64,000 bases of DNA from Chromobotia macracanthus. Taxonomy: Eukaryota; Chordata; Actinopteri; Cypriniformes; Botiidae. How positions within the stretch are numbered: position 1 is the stretch's first letter; each line of letters begins with the position of its first letter. A program made the translations under genes and the position numbers. The DNA lies in assembly GCA_036877525.1 (NCBI GenBank), contig JAZGTH010000035.1, positions 764,001-828,000 of the forward strand. The letters run 5' to 3'. Of the stretch, positions 47,401 to 59,900 are shown piece by piece. The notes beneath the pieces are model-generated. The model saw nothing but the letters and a program-made list of their open reading frames with translations. It was not told where the DNA came from and did no database searches.

Positions 47401-50400
47401 GGGTTACTGTCTGAAAACTGATATTCATCTCAAAAGAAAATTAAAAAAAAATTTTTTTTACAAGACTGCAAGTTTGTTTCATAATTTGTGTTTCTAGATT
47501 AGTAGGTAAAGATGTTTCTAAAGGGCTTTTCTTTTCTCCTATTACGTGGCAGTCTGAATATGCATGATGTTATTGTAATGCATGTCGGAATTGCAAGGTC
47601 ACAGATGAGCATAGGTTGTGTAATGCACACAGACAATCAAATGAGCTTGAGTTCTGCAGGGTAACAAATACATTCACACAATAAATTGAGCATGTGGTAT
47701 GTAACACCCATACAGACACACAATCAAATCAGCATGAATTCAGTAACGCACACAATCACACGAGCATGAGTTCTGAAACACACACACACACAACCAAATA
47801 TTCATGTTCTTCAAAAAGAAATATTCTTGTTCTAAATAGTTACAACAATGGCAGATTCTTGTGGCAACTTGTCTTGCAACTTGACATTGTAAGTTAAGTC
47901 AAGACATTTATTAAGTAAATTAATTTAAAGGGTCATGCAAACTGTAGCCTTCTTCAAATACCTCAACTTTTAACAGAGTAGTAAAGCCTTCTCTTCTGAC
48001 TGTTTATCTCTATTCAGAGGGCCTCTCTTTTAAACAAATCTCTGTTCACCTCTCTCTCCCTGCACTCTGTGATATAACTTCCCATTTCTCCCTCCATGCA
48101 CATCTGGAGTTCTGCTTTGCTCCAAAGAGATCGTGTCACCCCTCAAAGCAGTTTAAACCAAACAGTTTAAATGAGTGAATAGCATCAGAAACTAAAAACA
48201 TTGATTCAATGCCAGTCCGCTTACGTGCAGATTCAGATACAATATGGTTCGGTCTCACGAGAACAGAGGATAATGGGATTCACTTGTAAAATAGGACAAC
48301 TGACCCAAATAAGTCTGATGTTTCTTGAAGGGGTAGAGAGAGCATTTAGACTTGGCCAAAGGGGTCAGTTTAGATTGTGGAGTGTCTTGTGGTGAGATAA
48401 AGCAGAGCGGAGCAGGACTGTAGATAAGAACACAGTCCAGGAGTCAACTGAATTGATTTAAACTTGTTATTCTACCTCTGTGACCTGACCTTTGTGTTGC
48501 TTAGGAAGGAAACAGCAAAGTAGATTGAAGACTGAACATGATTTATGACCCCAGACAAAATACCTTCCACTAACTGTGAATGTGATGGCACTGGATACAA
48601 CTATTATATAGGGCACATATAGATCACTTTTAACCCAATAAGTTTGACTGAATTCAAATGATTCATTCAAAAAAAAATATTTAAAGCATACTAACACATC
48701 TGAACAAGCTAATCAAGGTCTTCAGGATTACTAGAAAGTACAGGAAAGTGTGTTTGATTTGGGCTACCAGTTAAAGTCTTGATCAGCCCTACCAGAGCTG
48801 ACACTTTGGGGTTTGGGTTCTGCTCCACGTAGGAGGGAAATGTGTCCCCCGCCTTATTTAAATCTGCTTTCATGACAATTAAGTGGTAATTCTTAATGAC
48901 ACATGTATTTACAGTTATTCCAAGGAATGTTCAATGTAATCCAGAAATCATTTTGTTTCCTGTGTCTGCTGTTGCTTCACTTTCACTCTACTTCTTGTGG
49001 CGTTTTAAATGCTTGGGTTTTTCTGTTTCCACTGAAGAAATCCTGGCTCTCTGGATCTCAGTATGATGACGGTAAGAGCTCATTAAAGACAGCAGGTCAG
49101 GGTAAAATAAGCAGGTTTTGGAAAGATTTACACATGTGATAAGCAGAATTTTTGTTTGCATACACTGACCTCTACCTTTTTGCTCTCTGAAGTAATAAAT
49201 CTCTGTATGTGATCCAAAACGGCCAGGGCTACAAGCTCCTTTGCTATACTATGATGTAAAAATACTATCTAATCTTCTGTTGTTTTATGAAGACATAAGA
49301 GAACAGAGAGATTTCCACAACTTTGCTGGGGCCCCTTTAAAAGGAGACAGTATAGAAACTGTGCTTCACTTTCAAAAAGACTGAAATCCACTTATATCAC
49401 TGCAACATATATGTTAGTTAATAAGAGGCCGGTATCCAATCACTGTTGGCTCTAAGCCACAGAATCTATTCCCTTGGTAAGGAAAGAGCCTCTTCAGAGC
49501 AGAAGCATGGATCATATTAAATGCTTATTCTCCCTCCAGACTATTTCAACATAAAACAACAGTTCCTTGTGCCTGCCTAGAAAATCTCAGAGTTTACTTT
49601 CTCAGAAATGAAAACGGTGAAACAATAAATGAGCAAATAAATGGCAGCTTGAGGAAATCACTGTGCACAGGGACCGACTGTAATATACTGCAGAACATCA
49701 GAATTTATGTATATTTCTTGAACCCATCTGCATGATTAGAGAACTAGAGGTTCATTACTTTATATTGTCTGGCAGTTACATTGCAATGTGTTTTTTAAAT
49801 GCCATACAAATGAGAACATAAAAATCTGCTGTAAAAGTACTAAGAAAATACTTATATTCAGCAGGTATGTAATTGTTAAAACTGTTAATATTACTGGTAG
49901 GTATGTTCTGGAAAACAACAGTGGCCCTAAACAGGGCCTCAAGGGTAGTGAAGCCACTAGAATTTATGGGGCCTGGACAAAATTATAAGGCTGGACCCCA
50001 ACCTCCATACAAATAGTAGGGTAAAGTTATATTTAGTGCGCCCTGCTCATCACAGGGCCAGAGACAATGTCTCCATTTGTCCACCCTGATGACAATCTGA
50101 GAGACTCCATGCTTTACTTGAACTTTTGGAGAGTTCTTTGTTTATATTAACAAAATGAGCTTTAAAGCATGAAATGCCTGTGCACTAGTATCAACTAGAT
50201 TTTTACTAGGTTGTTACCCTTGTCCTTCTGAATTAACGTTTGTGGTCAGTGTCAATGATGCTGAAATCTCCAACATAGATCAACAAAACAACAGGAAGTC
50301 ATTCATTACTGTGGCTAGTGCTGTCTCAGTTTACTGATTAGGTCAAAAAGAAAAACACTTAGATTTTGTTCCATAGCAAAAATTACCACAGATACTGAGC

Positions 50401-53400
50401 AACAGGCATCTCCAAAACCTTTATCTTAGCAGACTTAGCATGTTCTTGGTGGCCCACAGGCCAAATACGACCCATTCAGAATTTTCAGTAGCTTCCATGA
50501 GGCTGAGAGTTAGATTATCTCAACCTAAAAAATAATGTAAATTAGATTACAAACAAATATTTGTGCATCAAACATGAACTAATTGTGATGCTTATTTCAA
50601 CGAGAATGCTTTTCTTAAAGGAATCAAATTATATACTTATATAATTATATACTGTTATTGTCATGTTCTGCGTCAACTTTATTGGATGTTGTATGAGTTT
50701 TCTGTTTCTCATGGCATATAAAATATAAGTAAATTGCAGCCAGAAATACACCACTCCAGCAGATCAAATATAACAGGGAAATAGAGAGATGTCAGGCTCC
50801 AGGTCTGTTTTACCTCACAGGGCAGCAAAGCAGGCAGACAGAACTGACTGCACTCCCTGCCAAGTGCCTTTATGATGAGAAAACCATACATGCTTCCCCT
50901 CCTGATCTGTTAAACATTCTTATATAGAAACACACAGATTTTACATACAGCTGCTTTTTCCAGGATTATATTATTGGTGACAGATTTTCAGATTTTAGTA
51001 TAATGTTTTGATCAGTCAGTTGGATGTTTTGGTGGACATTACAGGAAGTAAAGCATTGACACCGGGACAAACTGTTAGTAATGGAACATTTTGGTTTTAT
51101 GTAGATATTTCCCCACAGTTAGTCAGTGAGGCTACACATGGTTTGGATGTAAGAATATCCAACACACTTCAGTAAATTACCTGTGTAGTCATTCCCTGTG
51201 GTATGGTGTGTGACGTAATGTCAAAACCAAAGGCCAGATGGTACACTGCATTGCAAGAGTCATTGTAGCTGTCTTTGTTGGGTCCATGACAAATAAGGCT
51301 ACATGAAACATACAAATAGCAATTGTATACAGGACACACATAAACTCTGAAACAAGCACAAACCAGGAACAAGGGAACCACAAGGGCTATATATACAGGC
51401 ATCAATCAGGGGATGACTAGACACAGGTGGCAATCAGGGTGGGGCCACAAATAGGTGACTAAATGCTTTAACCTAAAACTTTCAAAGCCATTTTATTTCT
51501 GTTGTAAAACTAATAATTCCAGTGAAGGTCTCAAGCCTGCACCACAGAAATAATTAACTTTAATTTCATAAAGCTCACTGCATTCTGCTACGTGAAAGTT
51601 CAAATTACAATATTACTGAAGGTTGTGGTATCCTAAATGCTTTATCTTAAAATTAATAAATGTGTGCTATTAGCCAGAATGCATCATCCTGTTGTACAGC
51701 ATCACTGGTGAATTGGAGAATCCCACATTACTGAAGGGTAAAAAATTACAATTCAGTGTATTCATTCAGATAAGGAGCTAGACCACTGGAGTTTTTCTGC
51801 TGAAGTAGGATTTTTAGTTTTACCAAATGAGCAGTGATTTTAAAAACACAGCTGGAGTTTATTATGGCAGGAGTTGGAAGTAGAAAGAGTAAGAATAGAA
51901 TAAATAAAAAGACAGGTGTTAGTACACGGTGCTGACCCAGTTGTAGAGCTGATGCTGATGTCAATTTGGACTCCATACAGTAATTATAGTCATTTTGAAA
52001 TACAGTAACATACTCTGGGATAAAATGCCCTTATTTGTCTTCTGTCTGTGAGGAGCTGAATGGGGGCATATCATCTTTCACAGACAGACCCTGAGATGAT
52101 GTAAGCTTTTTTTGGTCATGGTTGAACATTTTCAGAAATTGCTAAAGGGATGTGACAACAAAGCCAGCACTGACACACACAGACACACACAAGGAGACAC
52201 ATACACACATAATCAGAACAAGGTGTTGCTGCTGGCCTTCAATAATGCAAGAGGGCCAAGCTTGGAGAAGATTTATAATACAGCTCCCTCTCCTCCTGCA
52301 CACACAACTTTCTCAGTCTGTCTGCTCCACATCTGTTTCTGGCCCCTCACAGTTGGCCCTGCAGAGAACAATATATAGGTCAATGTGCACAGCTGAAACT
52401 ATGATCACACTCACTTATTACCTGATAGAAGATCATTAAATAGAAACACATTCCATCATGCCCACCATCACACACAGTTATGAAAAACACTGTAGTCAAT
52501 CATCATTATATATCATCTGCTTAAATGTTTGGTAAGCTCATATTGGATCACTGCTGAGGAAAAGTTAAGTCTTTTTAATAACTAGCTTTGTCAGACCTCT
52601 GCTGGTGAATTTGAGCAAGTACATAACACATTTAAATTATATACCAATAGACTGTGCATTCACATCAAAAGACAAATCTGAGAACAAATTGCAGTCCTTA
52701 GATTTAAAATTTCAGTCAAAGAAAATAAAACATTATGAAGTATACAAAACAAAAAGTATTTAGGGTTTTGCACTACTTCTTAGTCACTAAACTTTCCAAA
52801 GGTTAAAGCATATTGAGAAAACATGAATCACCGCACATTGTGCACAGTTTTGCACAAGCATGCACAAAAATAATTCTTCATATGAGTGTTGCCTAAACTT
52901 ACAGTATTTGTCACTTAAACATTATTTAAAACTACATGTCACATGTATGTTTGTCAGTGTTTTTTCCCATGACTTAAATTGCCTGTGTTGTATTGATTAG
53001 TTTGTATTGATTGATTCTGTTCACCTGTTGCCCCATTAATTAATTCATTAGTTCCTTGTTTGTTTTGGTATATGGTGTCCTTGTGTTCCTGTGTTCATGT
53101 TTATGTGTGTGTTTTCCTGTTTTCTGTGAGATCAATTAAAGACTAGTTCTGTTAATTCCTTGTCTTTGTGAACACAAATTTTTGTCCTAGTTTAGCAAAG
53201 ATGTTGAATCTACTATGAGGCTGCTGTAACAGTGAATATGACCAATAAAGACTCAATCTGAGCTCATGAAATTTTAAGCTCTAAATGGGCTGAATGGGTC
53301 GCCCTCTATCAGAGATTGCTGGAACTGAGGATCATCTAGAAGACTGTAGGAGACAGAGGAATGATCACTTACTTCTTGTTAAGACTTTTGCACCATTTTT

Positions 53401-53600
53401 CCATTAGATTAAACAACAAATTTGAAGAATGCATTAACAAAACAATCTAAGGGTAAATACTGTGATACATAGGTGAGTGCATGGGTGAGAGGAGGCAGGT
53501 CTGCAGAACAATGAAAGCCCTGACCTTTGTCTGACCTCTGGCTGCATAGACCTAAACAAGTATTTATAAGAAATATCACAAAATAAAGCATCATGTTGCA

Positions 53601-53652
53601 CATTGACAGATAACTAATTGTCAAGCTTCATTGACAGATAACTAATTGTCAA
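53601..53652. repeat. 24-bp direct repeat
   Basis: Two perfect copies of 'cattgacagataactaattg' plus 'tcaa' are separated by 4 bp. Each contains 'ataactaattgtcaa', an AT-rich word. Function unknown. Confidence 0.85.
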
Positions 53653-53674
53653 AGGGGCCTTATCTAATCATTAT

Positions 53675-53760
53675 TAGGAGTGTAACAATACACCAATGCC
53701 ATGGCTCGGTTCATATCACGGTTTTGGAGCCACAGTTCGGTTCGGTTCAGTTCTGTTTGC
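53675..53760. repeat. interspersed DNA-element fragment
   Basis: 'taggagtgtaacaataca' followed by 'cggttcatatcacggtttt' and 'agttcggttcggttcag' is typical of a widespread fish DNA-element end. Only one end is recognisable here. Confidence 0.4.
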
Positions 53761-56136
53761 TGTTGGGGCAGGGTTCATGGCATGACACCAGCAATACTAA
53801 TGAACACTAGATCCACTTTTAACTTCATAATATTACTTAGAAGACAAACGAACAAACAAAACATTTAATTCTCAAATTCTATACATTCACAAAAATACTG
53901 TGTATTGTAATGCAGCTGACAGCCTCTCAAGACTCCTCAGGTGGCAGCTGTATGTTTAGTCAGGCATCATCCTTCCATATGTAGAGTGGTCTGAGGAAAC
54001 AGTGTGCTGAAGAACTTGGACACAGGAGCTGTAAAATCTGTCAGTATCAGTTTTAGGACTGACCTAAAGCTGAGTTTCTGGTGTTAATGTGATTTCCCAT
54101 GTATCTTAAAGGAGAAAGAGATTTGGTATGTTCTAGCCCTGACTCCCAACCTCCCAAGCTCAGCCCAGGTCTCAACCCTAAAAAAGCAGCTTTGGATTCT
54201 CTTCCGAGACCCCCCTGATCTGAGGCTTGAGAGTCCTGAAAAAATTGAGCTATAATTAATAATATTTGTTATTGAGCAAATAACAAATAATTAAAAATTA
54301 GCACAATTGGCATGAAATGCCCTCCTTGTACTGCACGTTAAACCATTTTTCTTGCACCACCAGATGGCAGTATATCTCAGCAATACATTTTAACAGCCTA
54401 ATTACAAACAGCCAAAGCAAGTCACTAAAAACTACAAATTATAAAACAAGAAATTAAACAAGATTAGGTTACCAGACTGATGAAAACAAAAAGTGCTTGT
54501 ACTCAGCAGTGGTTTTGTATGTTTGTTTAAATAATAAATATAAGTACTAATAATACTATAAATATTTCAAAACTGTCGGTAGGATACATTTTTATGAAAT
54601 AAATCCTCTGTTAACATCCCATTATCATGTTTTTGTTATAACTGTTGGATAAACAAGGAAACAAAATTAAAAAATGGAAAGAAATGTAGGTAAGGATCAA
54701 CTACATAATAAATGTAGATTTTAATCAAAGTTAGGGCAGGTATAGGAGATACTCATTGCAGTAAAAAATAACCCCAGTGTCTTACATGTTGACCTGCATA
54801 ATTAAAACAAAGCGGTAGCTAATGTTTTCTTCCATTTTAAAAAACACCCTTCACTTACCTTTTAATGTGGGCTGAGTTCAGAATGTGCACTGGATAATAG
54901 GTCAGCATTGCAACTAAAACAAATAACCAGCTGAGGTTAAATAACACTGATTTTGTATCCTTGAAATATTTTTCGTTTATTTATACAAATTAGATCAATC
55001 ACACATGGCTGTATACTTGAATCAGGTCTAAATCCTACATTTCCTAAACTAAATTTAATCTGACTTAAAATAATTTGAATTGTTCTGGTTTTATTGCATC
55101 ATGTGTATTTACAGATTAATAATAGATGCTACCTACATTTAACAGTGCTACTTTTATTTAAAGCAAAACCAGGATCTGTGAAGCAGGTGTGAATTTATCA
55201 CCCTGCCAGTCAATTCTGTACCTCTGTAAGTAATTTGCCTAAATGAAATCACTGACAGCAAATGTGATTGTCTGAGAGGATAGTAAAAGTAAATGTTATT
55301 GAGTTATTAAAGTGATGCAGTGGGTGTTTTGGTTTAAGCATTTTCTGTTTATATCTCTGTAGTGACTGACATTTAGACAAGTTGTAAGTAACAGAATATA
55401 TGTTATTCTGTTTAATCTATATAAGTCAATTTTATTATCAATTATAAGTTGACAGCTACTGTCTATTAAATTAATAATAAATCCTTGCTAAAAATCTAAA
55501 ACTATTTGAATGAGGTTTCACAGGTACGAGCCTAATCATTTTTTGTTAGAATATACCTCAATACCATAAAACAACCACAAAACTCACTTTAATGTTACTT
55601 TGGGTGTACTGAAAATATAGCTTAGCACAGTAGGTGTACCTCTTGCATTTAGTTTTATCTGAAACTTGGGAATCCTGAAGGTGAAACGTCTGTTATTCTG
55701 AAACTTTTACTGATATTTCAGTGGCATATTTGGGTTCCTTAACAAATTACAAACAGCAGTTCATTTATCTGTATGAAAATACAACACCAACACTCAACCA
55801 AGTTTCACATTCATAAATCCAAATTACTAATAAGAAACCCAATTTTTAATTTTGATGACTGAAGTAAGGTTGTACATAATCAGTATTAGAGCTTCTCTGA
55901 ATAGGAAGGCTATCAAGACATTAAACCCTTGTGAGCTTTACAAAGTATTTATTTAATATCTTTATATTTGAATATAGCCTATATCTCCCCTAGCACTCTT
56001 TTTCTTCTTTAATATGTAGTTGTTTATTCTCTTTTATTTCTTTTTTTGTACGGTAGCCTATACATAATAATGGCATAAATGTTAAATACTTGCATTTGTA
56101 CAAACAATGGAGTAATAATGTCAGTAGTAACAATGG

Positions 56137-56175
56137 AGTAATAATAATAATCATAATAATAATATTAATAATAAC
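56137..56175. repeat. AAT/ATT-rich microsatellite
   Basis: Imperfect (AAT)n run, with 'taataataataatcataat' as its core. Confidence 0.85.
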
Positions 56176-56429
56176 AGAGCTCAGGTAAGAGAGAAGCAGG
56201 TGTAAAATTTTAATGTTTACAATTTGCCTTAGTGATTGCCTCAGGATTTTTTTCTTGGATTTGACAAGATATGTATTCACTTAACTGCAGTGCATTTAAT
56301 CAACATATAAAGATGTTGTTTTGTAGCTTGGCTTAGACAGAACACTGCACCTCTTTGTTTTAATATTTAATTGCTGGCCTTACACCACACCGCTGTAAAA
56401 ATGCTCTTTTGGTCACTGAGGTAATTCAT

Positions 56430-56620
56430 CTTTCGCAAATTAAATGGCCCGGTGACATCAGCATAAGGAGCAGATTATTTTACTTCTCCTTCATTAACTT
56501 AATTATTTGCCTATCAGTAAACCCCTGTAAGTAATTCATATTTGAGAGGCTGTGGTCATAAATATCAGGGCCTGTGTTGTTTATAATGCACTGCAGATTT
56601 TAATCATCATCTATGTCAGT
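56430..56620. promoter_or_regulatory. candidate conserved non-coding element downstream of mnx2
   Basis: This 190-bp block is non-repetitive and dense in homeodomain-like words (TTAATTA, TAATTC, ATTTGC) and 'gtcataaatatc', unlike the simple AT-rich DNA beside it. It lies 1 kb 3' of mnx2. Conservation is only inferred from appearance. Confidence 0.2.
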
Positions 56621-57624
56621 TAGAGGTTAAAAAAGAGAAGAGAGAGGGATAATGAATATGTGGGCTGAAGGGGCCTTATAGAGAGGATATATTCATTTAC
56701 AGTTTTAAACATTTCACTCATGAGATATAAACAGATTTGCCTGTGTGAGACACACAAACACATTTTTATATGCAGCACTTACACAACCTTACAAAAGATC
56801 ATTTACTAACAAACTGATTTCTGTCCATTTATCTTGAACTTTGTGTTTATTTCCCTTTTTCTCCAAGCACATATTTCACCAGCAATGTTTGAAGGTCATT
56901 TGATTCTTCAAATACTGTTCTGATCTCTTTTCAGCTGAATAAATTAGGTATAATCTAACAGTTAAATAACATTAAAAACACCAACAGTAACAACATGACA
57001 TAAACTAATGGACTAAGTAATACATTGTTCACAGTTTGTCCTTGTTTAATATTTGCTAAGGATCCAACAGTTCCTCTGTGTTTCTCAGTCAATGGTTACT
57101 GAAAAACTGACACCAGTGACCTCTGGACAATCTTCTATTCATCAGCATCCATGCTTGCCTAGATGCTATTGAACAAAATACATTCAAAATACCAATAAGT
57201 TTCATCTATGTACAGCAGGAGTATCAGCCTGAGACTTGCAAAGGCTTTCTCATTTGGTTCAACAGCTCACACAGTTTGTGTCAACCAAAATTGCCATGTA
57301 ACATACAGAGAAATGATTTTGATCACATAAAACAGTTAGTTTGGAACAATTTACCTTTGCATTTTACAAGCAGCCTTCATGAAAAAATATTAAGTGCAAA
57401 TAAACTGGAAGACCATTATCATTAATTATTTTAAAATGCTATTACTGGTTTTATGACTGTAAATGACCCGTCGATATTCATTAATGAATGTATCATAAAC
57501 AAAGAAACTGTTTGTTTTTTTTAGTTTGACATCAATGGTTTCAGTCTTTAGGTGATGCATTTTCAAAGGTAGTTAGTTGTCCAATTAATGAACAGACATA
57601 CAGACAACAGATGTTTTTGATTCC

Positions 57625-59565
57625 TCATAACCCTAGTCTGATCTTTTGGTCTCCTCTGATCTCTTCCAGGTCATCATCAGAGTAAGAGCCATGGGAACTG
57701 TAACTAAGCTCCGAGCTGTGCTGCAGGAAGTCAGAGGGGTGAGGTAGACCCACACCTACATTAATAGACTTTCGGAAGTCTTCCTCTTCTTCATCATCAT
57801 CATCATCTTCTTCCTCTTCTGGGTTCAGATCCTCATCATCATCATGCGTGCTACAGAGACTGAGATCTTTGGTCTTCTTTGCTCTGTTGCCTGACTTACA
57901 GCTGTCTGTCTCCATCTGCGCTGCTTGTTCTTTAGCTTTGCGGCTCCGCTTCCACTTCATCCGTCGGTTCTGGAACCAAATCTTCACCTGCAAAATACAA
58001 AACCTCATCATTGGTTTTTCCGGTTTGTACCATGAGTATTTTTGAGCTTTTTAATATGAACGATGGTTAAGATTATATTTTTCAGACTGGCAGATGAGAG
58101 CTGATCTTTTCCCTTTTAAAACCTATTTAATGTTCTCAGTAGGTTCTTCTCACTCACCTGTGTTTCAGTCAGCATAAGAGATGTGGCCACTTCAAAGCGT
58201 TTGGGTCGGGACAGGTACTTGTTGAGTTTGAACTGGTTTTCCAGCTCTAGCAGTTGCTGACTGGTAAAAGCTGTACGTGGTCTACGACACTTTCCAATCA
58301 GACCAGGCTGAGGTGCCCCTGAGATATGAATATGTGGAAAAGGCATGTGTGAAACTTGTGCAAAAGACATAAAGCAGAAGCAGCAACAAATGCATACAGT
58401 ATTCAGACCACCAAATTCCTCACCAAAACAAATGGTAACAGCTGTACTTCAGTTTATTGTTGATGACAGGGCTGGGAGATATTGCTATTGCAGGACAATA
58501 AAACACCAGAGAGCACCATTAACTTAATGAAAATTCAATAAATGCTACCAGGAAACTTTATTGATGGAGCTCAGACTGGTTTAAGTGTTTCTTTATGGTT
58601 TTCCTTTGGATGAAGGCAGTTTTAATGGAGTTGTCATTTATGACGCTATGAAAAGACTTAAAATAAGAAAGCCTACATTATAGTTACGTTAGCAGTAAAT
58701 ACTGATTCAATTATGCCTGAGAATATTTATGGCCCATGAGTTCACTATTGTGTTTTTGCTGAGAGATACAACAGAATGCATGAGTGTTTAACTGAACTGT
58801 TCAATGAATGTGAACAAATTATTTAATATTATGAATTATTTTGTATTAATTATGTAATACATAATTGTATAGCATGTTTGAGTTATCATATAGTATCTAC
58901 TGTATATATTTGAACACTGTTTAACTTTAATATGAGTACTGCTGTTTTAAGTACCTGAATAAATAAATATTTTGACCTTTAAAGTTTCTGCGTTGAGATC
59001 ACAGTGGCATTACTCAGGCTGTTTTAGATTAGCTTTTGAACTGGAAATGCTTAGAAAAGTAAACACGTCTATCATGTAATGTAAAGGAATATTACCATAT
59101 ACACGAATAAACATTACGCAGGAGAAACTAAGAGCACATACCGCTGTAGTCGGCGAGGCGGGGCATTATGAGCCCTGCCCGGAGCCAGTGTTCCAGTGGA
59201 AATGAAGCAGCCACGGCCGCTGCTTTCAGGTGCTGCGGGTACTGCTGTGCAAAACCAGAGTAAGCGAAGGTGGGGTGCTGCGCACCAAGTGCCGTGATTG
59301 AGTACATAGGTGAGGGATACATTCCTGGGATAGACCCTTGAGAAAATGACGTTATTCCCGGGTGAGAAATGTTTAGCATGCTCGGTCTGGGTATGACCCC
59401 TGTCTGAAGCTGAAACGCACGAGTAGGAGAGTTATCTGTCCGTTTGCATGCCAGGCGCTGGATGTCAGCGTCTTCACTGCACAGTCCCGTTGAATCCTCC
59501 CGAATTATCCGCTGAGAGCTTTCAGACAACAGAGCATCAATTCGAAAGTTCTTCGACTTATCCAT
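57625..59565 (-). CDS. mnx2: motor neuron and pancreas homeobox protein 2 (MNX2/MNR2 type)
   Basis: This is a nuclear homeodomain transcription factor of the MNX family, which specifies motor neurons and endocrine pancreas. Exons are 59142-59565, 58158-58318 and 57625-57987, giving 315 residues. The N terminus MDKSKNFRIDALLSE is the MNX signature (human MNX1 begins MEKSKNFRIDALL). Residues about 152-211 form the homeodomain (RRPRTAFTSQQLLELENQF; helix 3 VKIWFQNRRMKWKR). The intron falls after homeodomain residue 44, as in MNX1. LEHWLRAGLIMPRLADY before it and LLELENQF inside it favour Mnx2/MNR2 over Mnx1, as does the absence of alanine and glycine runs. An acidic tract (residues about 244-265) follows. 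Paralogue mnx2a or mnx2b is undecided. Confidence 0.93.
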
Positions 59566-59900
59566 AAAGTCAGATTTTAGTTCAGATATATTTTTAAATA
59601 CTGTAAGTTTTAGTTTTTAAATCTTTTTTTATTTCCTACACTTAAAATGAGTAATTGAGTAATTAACTAGAGCACTGACCTGACAGTTTGTAACAGAGTG
59701 TTTGTAATTTTTCCTAACGTGTTTGTTTTCATCACAGCTCACTGCTCCCGTGACGTTATGGCTGAGAGCGTGCAGACGTCAGTTTTTGACTGTGTTGCTC
59801 TCTAGCGCGCTCCTCCTAAACACACTCTGATTGGTCCATTTAAACGCCCTTAGAGTTGAGAAACTTTCAACGCATTCTAATTCATTCATTACGCACACTT
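59566..59900 (-). promoter_or_regulatory. mnx2 upstream region, possible promoter elements
   Basis: On the gene strand a CCAAT box (GGACCAATCAG) lies at about 59,827-59,837. Two CRE-like words lie nearby: 'gtgacgttat' at 59,750-59,759 and 'gacgtcag' at 59,774-59,781. The region is richer in CG than its surroundings. A TATA-like 'aaataaaaaaag' occurs near 59,620. The transcription start is not determined. Confidence 0.3.

Larger units (their letters stand above)
41493..56429. other. intergenic DNA, second part
   Basis: About 15 kb with no recognised gene. It has short CA runs (44,050; 45,485; 47,780; 52,170), a repeat-like stretch at 51,170-51,455 ('ggctatatatacaggcatca'), the second retroelement-tail-like copy near 53,105-53,170, a 24-bp direct repeat at 53,601-53,652, a 'cggttcggttc' repeat at 53,675-53,760 and an AAT-rich microsatellite near 56,137-56,175. 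Confidence 0.6.
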
